DNA from: Ditylenchus dipsaci
Taxonomy: Eukaryota > Nematoda > Chromadorea > Rhabditida > Anguinidae
Reading direction: 5' to 3'
Assembly (NCBI GenBank): GCA_004194705.1
Contig: SADC01001275.1
Coordinates: 620,001 to 684,000 of the forward strand
Length of the DNA: 64,000 nt
Positions within the stretch are counted from its first letter, which is position 1. Each line of letters opens with the position of its first letter. Shown here in pieces: positions 12,101 through 21,348 of this stretch. The notes under the pieces are model-generated. The model did not search any database, was not told the DNA's origin, and worked only from the letters and a program-made list of their open reading frames with translations. The position numbers were made by a program, and so were the translations under genes.

Positions 12101-12742
12101 AACTGTTGGATCACAACACTCTGGAATCATTGGTTTGGCCCAAGTAGGCAAATTTATAAAAGTAGCAAGTATCTAAAATTATTTAGCCACTTGGATCAAT
12201 CATGCCTATTTCTGAGATGCAGGCCAGAGTTTTCTTCGAAATGTTTACTGGAGCTAGCAAACTGCCTGGCAAAGAAGCTATGTTAGCTGACATACAATAC
12301 AAACAAGATCAAATATCTCAGCGATATGTGCACAGCTTGCGACACACCCTTCAGGCATCCTAAAAGCACATTCTAATTACTTTTACAACTTTTGATTTAG
12401 GTGGACTACATTCAATTTATGGACGAACTAGCTGGATTAATTGACTGTATTCCCCGTCCTTTGGACTACATATTCACCGACCCCAAGTTGGCCCAGAAAT
12501 TAGTTTTCCAAGCCAATGTAGCCTATGTCTATCGTCTAAGAGGCAATCACACTTGGTCTGGTGCTCGAGATGCTATAATGACAGTCCAGAAGAGGTCAGA
12601 TGAGGCATTTAAGGGACGAGATGTGGGCATTAAACCATCAAGCAATTACATGACTCAATATGTGTTCGCTTCAATCTTTATGCTTATAGCTCTTTTTGGG
12701 TGTTTATCATATGAAATACATTGTAAATATTTATATTTGTAG
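9159..12742 (+). CDS. Flavin-containing monooxygenase (FMO), six exons
   Basis: Class B flavoprotein monooxygenase that oxygenates soft nucleophiles using FAD, NADPH and O2, probably anchored in the ER membrane. Exons: 9159-9214, 9263-9354, 10365-11055, 11859-12143, 12187-12354, 12401-12742, about 544 residues, close to the usual 530-560. Seen: FAD-binding GAGVSG near residue 10, IGGLWKY, INTSKEMTAYSDFP, the FMO signature region LLCQGHH, NADPH-binding VGMGNSAVDVA, PLGSIMPISEMQ, and a C-terminal hydrophobic segment (ASIFMLIALFGCLSY) typical of FMO tail anchors. Exon 1 ends in a 48-nt intron that is open in frame, so it could be mistaken for coding. Two introns appear to use GC donors (after 11055 and 12354). 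Exon 4 is one base short near 12121-12126: CTGGAATC must gain a base to give L-x-IIGLAQ. An acceptor-like TTTGTCAG ends 19 nt before the ATG, compatible with a leader intron or trans-splicing. Confidence 0.92.
9361..9850. mobile_element. 490-bp foldback element with 8-bp target duplication ATGTAAGC
   Basis: Almost the whole element is one inverted repeat. The arms begin GGCTCTACCCCGTTT and GGCTCTACCCCGTTTG and run for roughly 200 bp each around a short loop near 9590-9620. The flanking 8-mer ATGTAAGC is present at 9353-9360 and again at 9851-9858. It is inserted exactly at the 5' splice site of FMO intron 2, and the duplicated 8-mer includes the GT donor. Confidence 0.88.
9859..10364. repeat. 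Rest of FMO intron 2: decayed TACCGTATT-type repeat
   Basis: The intron part between the foldback and exon 3 ends with a sequence whose complement reads TACCGTATTTTTTCTAATT at about 10330-10347, matching the TACCGTATT terminus family. The interior has TATAAGCTCATAGGCTTATA-like palindromic pieces. No coding signal. Confidence 0.45.
11288..11410. repeat. Tandem array, 15-16 bp unit GACCGCCTGGACAATT
   Basis: About eight degenerate copies of a 15-16 bp unit lie head to tail, GC-richer than the surroundings, inside the foldback element of FMO intron 3. Confidence 0.8.
11446..11567. repeat. Tandem array, about 34-bp unit
   Basis: About 3.5 copies of a unit starting GACCATGTACCCC and containing GGTCAGCCCTTATCCCG. 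The copies are nearly identical, suggesting recent amplification within the same foldback element. Confidence 0.8.
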
Positions 12743-13252
12743 TTTATGTGTCTTTTCCTATTACTGAAAAGAAAAGAGCCCGAGGTGTGAGTCTGAGAAC
12801 GAAAGATAATATTTCTTATTGTCTATTCTCGTAGAGCATTCGCAGGTGCCGTGTGAAAGTGATTGAAAATTTTGAGAAATAATCTACTGACGTTACCATT
12901 TGCCGATCATACATCATCATAATTCTTGTTAAAAAAATTACTCAATTTATGTTACGTTCACACAAACTTTATTTCAAGTTGTATGCATTTAGTACTTAAA
13001 ATCATGGGTGGATGGTAGCTTCAGAAGGTATTTTCAAAATTCCCACTATTACACGGGCTATATATATACAAATACTTTCATACGACACTTGCCGGAGAAT
13101 AGACAATAAAAAGAAATTATGTTTTGTCTTAAGAATCACACTATGAGTTCTTCCCTTGTGAGCTAATTTTAAAAAATAAAGTTTACTTTATAAGCTAAGA
13201 AAAAAATGTTCCGGAATACAAAATAGAGGTTTTACCGTAAATTATTATAAAT
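12743..13252. other. FMO downstream region with a small inverted repeat
   Basis: Noncoding. Inverted arms TTATTGTCTATTCTC (about 12816) and GAGAATAGACAATAA (about 13096) suggest an old foldback of about 0.3 kb. No clear AATAAA close to the FMO stop; one lies near 13174. Confidence 0.4.
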
Positions 13253-13652
13253 TACCGTATTTTTTCTAATAGAAGTCAAGGGAGTTGAAAAAACAGAAGG
13301 GCACCCATAATCATTTTTATATTCTATGATCAAGAAGTTAGCCAAGATTGAAAGTATTCTCGGAAGCACTTCATAAAGATCAAGCTTGAAGCAGTTGATA
13401 GACTGCTCTATGAAAAAGATATGACCAAAGGTAGTAATTAGAAAGCAGCTTTGACAATCTTTTACTTGGAGTGGACGTGGGGAAATCCTCGCCAAAAAAG
13501 CTCATGGAAAGCTCTCACAGATGGTAGTAAAGATAGCACTTTTCATCCCTTCAAGGTAGACGGACAGTTCCGTCAAGAAAACAACTTCAAAATAACCTCC
13601 GCGGAGGTTGAAAAATAGAATAACAGGTCTATCTATCAGAGAGAATACGGTA
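13253..13652. mobile_element. MITE with TACCGTATT termini (400 bp)
   Basis: Left end TACCGTATTTTTTCTAATAG and right end, complement TACCGTATTCTCTCTGATAG, enclose 400 bp with no coding signal. Same terminus family as 16925-18176 and 32051-32849. Termini start with TA, consistent with TA target duplication. Confidence 0.7.
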
Positions 13653-14196
13653 GATACAATACAGTGTTTATTTCTGGTAGTATGATCTAACAGATACAGA
13701 AGTAAATACAGATACAGGACTTCAAGATGAGATATTAACAAATTCCATTTGATTCGAAATTTTTGAATAAAAATAGATCAGTCCACACTTACTTCGACAC
13801 TCGGACTCATAGTTGCTCAAGTTGCGACCTAAAACATGGTGATAGACCAGTTTCCAGATAATGGTCTTCTAAAATCGATAAATTACTAAGAAAAATGCCA
13901 TTTCTCTAATTTTAGAAACAAATATGGACCACGGTCCACTTTGCTATGATCAGTATATTTTAAATTCCGCAGCGTAATTCTGCCTTGGTCAAAAACGTTG
14001 ACCACAATTTCACTAAAATATTTATTTGTCTGTGTCCCCCTAACGCAAAAATAGTATTTCGGTCCGATCCTTTATCAAGATTTTTTTAAAAGTGTTAGGA
14101 AATAGCTTCTTAGCGTATGAAATTTACTTACAAGTTGTTAAGAGACCTTTTAACACTATTCTTAAATCGATATAAAATGCGTGATTAGCTCGATAT

Positions 14197-14609
14197 GGTA
14201 CTTCTGTACTATGACCCCCCCCCCTCTATTTTTGAATTTTGTGTCTCTCAAGCAGATTTTTTTAGATGATGACTAGACTATAGCTCTTTTATTTTCATTC
14301 AGTCTATTATTTTGTCTTACGCAAAAACACGCAAATATTTTTTTCAGACAATGGGAGAATTGCGTAGCTTAAACCTGGGATATCTGTATGAAAAGATCTT
14401 GAATTGGACTGATGATGGTACTCATCGATCTGTCTTTCGAAGCTATGTTTCGGATATGGTCTGGCGTAGAAAATTGAAAGGATAAGATATTATGTATCAT
14501 TTGTGGTCTCAAATTGTTCTGTTATATGAATGCGAATAAAATTTTGATGTTTGACATGTACTACAAAATAGGGGGGGGGGGGGGTAGGGGGTTAAAGTAC
14601 AGAAGTACC
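14197..14609 (+). mobile_element. Merlin-like MITE with 8-bp TSD CTCGATAT
   Basis: Terminal inverted repeats GGTACTTCTGTACT followed by C or G runs (10 and about 14) bound 413 bp. CTCGATAT occurs perfectly at 14189-14196 and 14610-14617. The element carries the last exon of an ISXO2/Merlin-like transposase (14351-14485). The 8-bp duplication agrees with Merlin, which makes 8-9 bp duplications. Confidence 0.85.
14351..14485 (+). pseudogene. C-terminal exon of an ISXO2/Merlin-like transposase
   Basis: A 44-residue frame follows an acceptor TTTTTTTCAG and ends SYVSDMVWRRKLKG-stop. The Y-x-x-[ED]-x-x-W-R-R ending is the pattern seen at the C-terminus of ISXO2-like DDE transposases. The upstream catalytic part is missing, so this is a remnant in an internally deleted element. 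The family call rests on this short block and the 8-bp duplication. Confidence 0.55.
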
Positions 14610-14617
14610 CTCGATAT

Positions 14618-15981
14618 TCTACGTTGATGTTCATCTTCAATAACTGACTAAGTAGAATACAAATGCATACGAAAGATTGCACACCAAACATTCCCAACAC
14701 GAATAAACAAGAAATTAAACGAATGAACTTGAAAAAAATGACGAAAACGGTATCATTTCGAGCTTTTACTTGGATAAATCGGGCCTCCGAAAATTCAGGG
14801 TCTCATACAAATTCTTAGTCGGCATTTTGAAAAAATTTCGGCGGGTTTCAGTCCGGGTTTTGGCCCAAAATCCGCTGGGGCGGGTCGGGGCCCCGATCGG
14901 AGCCCCGACCCGTTTCTGTCTCTATTAAAGACTAAAATAATTGTGAAAAATTCATTCAAAAGCAAAAATTTCTACTTAATGATTAGAAAAGCTTTTCTGC
15001 CTTAGTATGTCTTGCTATCGTATTGCTTGCAGCAGGAAGTAGGTTTTTAAATTTGGCAAATTTTGGTTTGAACAGCGTAATTAAATTTAAAAACGTTTAA
15101 AAAGTAAAATAGTATTGTTTTTTCAACAGTCCATTTGCACCGGTAATGTTGACTGCAGAAATATTTATCGGTGGTGCAAAGATGACCATAACTTAAATGG
15201 CCATAACTTTTTTTAAATTGTTCAATGATTATTCTGTTGGTACCATCTTATAAGCTAATATTAAGGGCTATCAGATAATAGGAATAGGTGTTGTTTAAAC
15301 AAATCTGACAAATATGAAAGAATCCGCACAAGCATCCGCACTCAAATTCAAGGAGGATTCAAGTAAGAATTCTTTCAAATTTATCGAAACTTTTTAAACA
15401 ACACTTATTACCTCAATAGCTCATCTACTAGCCCTAAAGCTCAACTGCATGTGTCAGCAGCTACATAAGCAACTAAAATAAACAAACTAACTGTTTTAGC
15501 ATCCGCAAACAGCCTTTTCGTTGTGAATGAGCCCCAAGAGTAGTGTTCAAAAAGTAGGTCGAAAACGGCTAACAACTGAATTCTTATTAGACAAGCAAAT
15601 TTTTGAGCCAGATATATTATGGGCGTCAAGCGAATTTAGCGAATCCGAAAATTTGTAATTTTGCTGTAGTTTAACGAGGAAACAAATATTGCTTATAAAG
15701 ATGCCATTTTATTATCTAAATACCACACTTTTGCTGATGTGGACATAACTGAAAATAAATTTTTTTGGGATAAAGAAGGTAGGTTTTTAATTAATGATAT
15801 ACGGCATTAAAATGGACACAACTACTAAATGCGTCAAAAGTCTTTGCGGTTTTTTAACACAGGCATGAGAATATCAAGTAAGCTTTTGATGCATCATTTC
15901 ACGGAGAGCACGATAGGAAAAAAGGGTCAAAAGGCTTTCTTTTTGACATTTTTCAAGTGTTTAAAGTGGCTGATTTTCGAC
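14618..15981. other. Noncoding stretch with GC-rich palindrome
   Basis: No gene supported. A GC-rich palindrome GGGTCGGGGC / GCCCCGACCC lies at about 14884-14913 in otherwise AT-rich DNA. The rest is AT-rich with short chance frames. Confidence 0.45.
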
Positions 15982-16168
15982 TACAGTCGACTCTCCCAAT
16001 AACGAACCCCTGGGGACCGGCTATATGTGTTCGTTATTGAGAGAGTTCGTTATTGAGAAGGTCCGTTATAAGTACTTTATCGAAAATCCAACCAAACCAA
16101 ACCAAAAAAAGTGTTCTTTATTGGGAGAGTTCGTTATTCAGGGGTTCGTTATTGGATAGTCGACTGTA
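15982..16168. mobile_element. Pogo/Tigger-like palindromic MITE
   Basis: Ends TACAGTCGACTCTCCCAATA and ATTGGATAGTCGACTGTA, flanked by TA. The interior is full of TTCGTTATTGAGAGAGTTCG-type units. Typical of short Tc1/mariner-group (pogo/Tigger) derivatives. Relatives at 30751-30908 and 41338-41443. Confidence 0.8.
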
Positions 16169-16924
16169 CCTGCATACAGACAATATTTTGAGTATTTAAA
16201 AGTTCGTTTAAACTACAATAGAAAACTAAACCCCTAAATTATAATATATAAACGATATGCTCACTCCTTTTGTTCTTTTTTGTGTTTACAGCAAATAATT
16301 ATTAGCAATTGTTTTGGGTGTTCCACTTTTTGCCGATTCAGCAGAAATCAACTGACTTTTTCCAGTTTGTTTTACAACCCTTTCAGCTTGTTGTCATACG
16401 ACTTTTTCCCCTTATACATTTTGTTGTTTTGACCACACAAAAATAAGTGTTTAGGGTGTATTCCGTTGCCTATTTTTGTGTTTTGCATTCATTTTTTGCT
16501 CAAAGAAATAAGATACATGCCACTCTTACTGATAGCAAGTCTCAGCAGAAATATTAAAAAAAAATTATTCTTTTTGTTGCGTTAGAATTGCTTACACTAC
16601 TGCAGAGTTTAAATCTTAATATGGTTAGCTGAAATCTCTTGATTATAAAATAGCGGTCATTCAATCCATGCCCTGTCCAACAATCTAGTCGAAATTTACA
16701 CGCGTTTTATTTTTCAAGCAACTGTGAGCTTTTGAGTTGATGACATCACCTTTTTCAACTTCTCAGGAGCCGCAGATCTCGGATTGTTGATTTCCAACTT
16801 TAAGAACTACTCATAAGCTGTGCTATTGGCAGAGTTTCGTCTCAATTTGCTTAAGTGATGTCCTCTACACACTCTTTTGCGCTGTGACCCATCTCAAACT
16901 CGAAATTCAGTAGTTCTCGAATAA

Positions 16925-18176
16925 TACCGTATTTCCTCTAATTGCCGCCCGGGGCGCTTATTTCCGATCGACCTCTAGAGGGGGGCGGCAATTAGAGGGG
17001 GGCAATTAGAAGGGGGCGCTTATTTTTCGATCATAAATTTGAAGTAATTTACCACTCCAACAATGAAAGTTTTTATCCTATTTTCAAAATTTTATGATTT
17101 TCGGGCAGAATTTTCAGGCCAATTGTTTGTCCAGAGCAGCCAAATTAAAGGGTGGGGAACTTTATATACGCATCGCGTAGGTCACAGGTTCGATTACCAG
17201 GGTCTGCACACCATGTATGTAATTTTTTTTATTAACAATTTCGTGTAAAAATCATCCTTTGACTATCCGACAAGACCATCAACGCAGGGTTTCACACCTA
17301 GTGTAGCTTATTTGTAGGCTAAAAAATAGGCTAGAGCTCCGATAATCGATGGTTTGAGGGTTTTCTTCTACTGCTTTGATTGATATTTCTGCATTTTTTT
17401 GACAAGTGACACGTTTCATACACAGTAATAAAGCCAAGATCATGAGATTTCATTTGAGCTATCATACAAGGTAGAAGGTAATATTTCGTTAGAGCTAAGG
17501 TTTTAAAAACTTTTACTGATGTCCAATTCAATACCAGCCAGTCATGTGCATGAAATCTCCAAATTACAGCATTTGCTGATAGTGAAGCTTAAAATGGTCG
17601 CAATTGATTGCTTGATTGATAATCCTATTGAGGATTTCATCGGATTGGACACGGTTTAATCTTTTTTTTAAATTCTAGCTTTAACTTTATACAAACTTTT
17701 TATCTGTATGATAGCTTAAATGAAAGCTGATGATCTTAGCTACATTTGACACCAAACTGGTAAATAAAAAGAGAAAAAAATAAGGTATGCAGCCAGTGGT
17801 AGTCGAACCTGTGACCTAAGGCGATGCGCATATTAAGTCTGCCAGCCCCCCTTCTTGTTGAGGACTTATTGTTAACGTGAATATTTATCGATCCTGCTTA
17901 CATATACCTCTTTAGCAAACAATGGTCTTGGACACATCTTCTTATTAATAACTAACCGCCAAAAAATTGTGCAGAAAAAAGGTTAAAAACGGTTTCGAAA
18001 AAATAGGGGGGGGGCGGCAATTAGAGGGGGGGGGCGCTTATTTTTCGATCGACCTCTAGGGGGGCGGTAATTAGAGGGGGGGCGCTTATTTTTCGATCGA
18101 CCTCTAGGGGGGCGGCGACAATTAGAGGGGGGGCGGCAATTGGAGGGGGGGGGCGGCAATTAGAGGAAATACGGTA
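16925..18176. mobile_element. 1.25-kb TACCGTATT element with GGGGGGCGGCAATTAGAG arrays
   Basis: Left terminus TACCGTATTTCCTCTAATTG and right terminus, its inverse, enclose subterminal arrays of GGGCGGCAATTAGAG and GGGCGCTTATTTTTCGATC (16947-17026 and 18006-18165). Further inside, an inverted pair (about 17140-17225 and 17775-17855) carries tRNA-like GGTCACAGGTTCGA. No coding sequence. Confidence 0.8.
17140..17855. repeat. Inverted pair of tRNA-related (SINE-like) segments
   Basis: About 80-bp segments near 17140-17225 (plus) and 17775-17855 (minus) share ATGCGCATCGCCTTAGGTCA then CAGGTTCGAYTACC. GGTTCGAYTAC resembles the B box of RNA polymerase III tRNA promoters (GGTTCGANTCC). No complete tRNA fold can be drawn, so these look like tRNA-derived SINE remnants in opposite orientation. 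Confidence 0.5.
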
Positions 18177-18876
18177 CGTTGATTTTTTTCCATACTGCTG
18201 CCAAAATGTAAAAGTTTGTATGAAAATGATAGCTTAGTTAATGACGAAGATAACTGTAAAAAACCTTTCATTTAAGACTTAAAATTCATTTAATTTTAAT
18301 GCCAATCCGGAAACTTATCCGCCAACCTAATAGCTCCAAAAACATTTGTGAAGTAAAAAAGGTGTCCCTTGCCAATTCAAACGTACGAAACTCGTTATCG
18401 TAGACGAGCATGGTCCTTTAACAGACTTGAAACGAAATGCTAACCAAAATGGATTATGACATGTTTTTATGGCCCTGCTAACACGGCCGACAAATGAGGA
18501 ATTACGAAACGGAGAAGAAAAACCCAAAGCAAGAAAAAAATTATTTAAGTTCTTAGCAAAAGCGGAATGAACTTTTCTAGGGCATGAGCAGTCAGATAAG
18601 CGAAACCCTCAAAGAATGCCCAACTAGAACCCCATCTATTTCTGTACCTTGCTCATTAAAAACATCAAAAACTGTTTTAAATAATTTAGTGCAAAACTAA
18701 ACTTCTTTTCCTGATCACCTCACTGAACATTATTTCTTTTGTCTCATTTTAAAAATGGCGAAATTTCAGCTTTTTCCCCCATAGCAATATTGAAAATAAC
18801 CCACGGATTTCTTCAAACTTTCCGCGCATCTTTCATTATCACTGCACATATCATTATAAAATGAACACATTTTTGA
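18177..18876. repeat. Noncoding, partial TTAA-family element
   Basis: Around 18300-18425 a sequence ends ATGGTCCTTTAA, the right terminus of the AGGACCATTGCC family, with CTTGCCAATTCAAAC subterminal to it. The left end is not recognisable. The rest is AT-rich with no gene. Confidence 0.45.
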
Positions 18877-18884
18877 GAATTTTC

Positions 18885-19595
18885 GGCGCTACCGGAGTAT
18901 ACCCCCACCCAAAATGAATTTTTTAAAAGTGTTTCCAAACACTCTATATCAACCTAAAATCACCTCAGGAGTTCAACAAAGACATTATTTTTGAGTTCTG
19001 GTCTCGAGTTTGAGACCACCTTAAAGTACCCTTTTTGACTATTTTTTAAGGTTTGAGGCTATTTCGGGTGGGAAAAGACCACAAATGGGGCAATTCAGGG
19101 TGAAAAGGAAGATGATGAACATAGTTTTGTTAACTGGAGCCTACCGCGTAAGTTCTGGTATAAACTCTGGTATGCATCCTTTTTCATGCATCCAGAGTCA
19201 CTTTCGAGTGATTTGTGTCTAAGGTATGTGGGTGTGCGCATTTAAACCCCAAGCAACCAAGCCCCCTGCGCCCCCTTAGGGGAACACGGAATTATGTCTA
19301 AGGTAAGTGAGTGCGCGCATCTCTAACCAACCATTCACTTACCTTAGACATGATGCCGAGCAACACTCTTGATAAAAAAAAATGCATTTAGAGGCTCTTT
19401 TTGACCAGCTCCAGTGACCGAAAATGGTGAAACAGGCAAATGGTCGAAATTTCAAAACGTCCAAACCTCAATTTTTTATTGAAGAGAACTCAAAAAGAAT
19501 GTCCTTTTGAACTCTCGAGGCAATTTGGGTCGATATAGGGTGTTTAAAAACACTTTAAAAAAATTCATTGGGGGGGGGTATAGTCCGGTAGGGTC
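18885..19595. mobile_element. GGCGCTA-family foldback with 8-bp TSD GAATTTTC
   Basis: Left terminus GGCGCTACCGGAGTATACCC and right terminus, complement GACCCTACCGGACTATACCC. GAATTTTC occurs at 18877-18884 and 19596-19603. Long arms (about 130 bp) include CTCAGGAGTTCAACAAAGAC. The centre has an inverted pair ATGTCTAAGGTAAGTGAGTG / TTCACTTACCTTAGACAT. A reversed, truncated relative lies at 26497-27060. Confidence 0.85.
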
Positions 19596-19603
19596 GAATT
19601 TTC

Positions 19604-20970
19604 TAATTTTGATTACGATTCATTACGATTTCTTGACAGCGTATCTTAAAATCTAATTTATGACTGATTTATGTTTAATTTATCAGTTTGTGCTTATTTG
19701 AATAAGCTTCAGATTAAAACAAGGTTTTTACGTAAGCAGCGGACACTAGAGCCGCAAATTGCACCTTATCCTAAAAAAGTAATTAATTCGACATACTCTT
19801 TCACTTTTGTAAATACACTGACTTTGCGAAAACTTCTGCTTTTTGCTCAAACAAGAAGACAAGCTAGGCTGAATATTTTAATTGTATATTGTAGTATATA
19901 AATTTTGCTACAAAAACGTATGACATCAACTACGTTTTTAGTAGCGTAAGTCGGATGGGAGCCTAAAATAGTCAAAAATTATGCGCTGCAAGCAACTTTT
20001 TGAACAGCCTGATATAATCCGCAGAATTTCCGATATTGCTATAAAAAGTTTGAGGCGAAATTCCGACTGTACCAAAAAATTAGCTCTTTTTTTTTTGTTT
20101 CTCTACTTTTATATTTTTAACTTGTTTTTAAACATTTTTTGAGCGCCTTTTATAAAGGCTATTTATCAAAAATTGAGCCGCAAATTAGTCATTTAATCGA
20201 CATAAATCAAACAGACCACCCACCCCTGTGGGAAACCCGAATAGATATGTAAGCTAAAGTGTTATAAAATCTCACTGAAGCAAGACTGAGCTAAGTTATT
20301 TGCAGCAGCAACAGCAGTATTCCTTGGAAATCCGACTTGTTTGCTGAGCTAATTTTTTTTTGGCTCAGAAAAATAACTAGCAAAAGGCTAAAAAATACGG
20401 AAAATAACAGCTGATTTAAAAGTTTTTGTTTAAGTAAACAACTGGGAGTAACAAAACTTCAAAGAACGCTTTTTACGTTGAAGAATAAGATTTTTTGAGT
20501 TTTATAAGCATACAAACAGCTGTCGAAAAATATCGAGAGAGTTTTACTTATAATTTAATTTATTCATATTTTTGTTTTATAATTGCTTTTAACAATCCTT
20601 TACAGTTTCAGAATCTTTAACAAAACGATCGTAGGGATCTTTATGGGGTTCACTGTTGTCTTTATTTTCACCAAAATATACTATGAAAATATACTATTCT
20701 TCTTTCACCAGTTTTTTTTGGCAGACTGTTTCATTTCATCATTTCATCATGAAGAAAATATACTATTCTTCTTATCGAAAACAAAACTCTCTACCTCGAT
20801 AGGAAACTTTGTTTCTGAAAAACTCCGGATACTTGCTTCTAAGAATCATTTTTGGATGCAAGTCTTTCTTGGACTTTTTCGATAACTGCGGCAATTCGAT
20901 TTACCGCCTAAAGGAATTTTTGAGGGATCCGTAAGGTTTGGTTGTACATTGAAAAAGTAAAGCTAAAAAA
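19604..20970. other. Noncoding, AT-rich
   Basis: No gene supported. A 20-bp direct repeat GAAAATATACTATTCTTCTT occurs at about 20686 and 20756, and an inverted pair TCGAGAGAGTTTTACTTAT / AAAACTCTCTACCTCGA near 20533 and 20782. Confidence 0.4.
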
Positions 20971-21348
20971 GGCGCTACTGGAATATACCCCACCCCAATA
21001 ATACAGGCTTTGGCTTATGTTTAGGCTCAGGTCGTATGCATTGCTAACAAGGGCTTTTGTACAACTTATTTTTTTGGTGCCCCTAGGAATGGGAAAGCAT
21101 TTTTTGCAAAAAAAAATTTTTGACCAAAGTTTCATTTTTTGTCTAGGGGACCAAAGTAAAATAATTTAGTGCAAAACTGAAGACCTCTTTTTCTGATAAC
21201 CTCACTGAACATTTAGACATAAATCTTAGACACAAATCACTCGAAAGTGACTCAGGATGCATGAAAAAGCATACATACCAGAGTTTATTTACGCGGTAGG
21301 CCCCAGTCAACAAAACTATGTTCAAATTCCATCTTTTTACGATATCCA

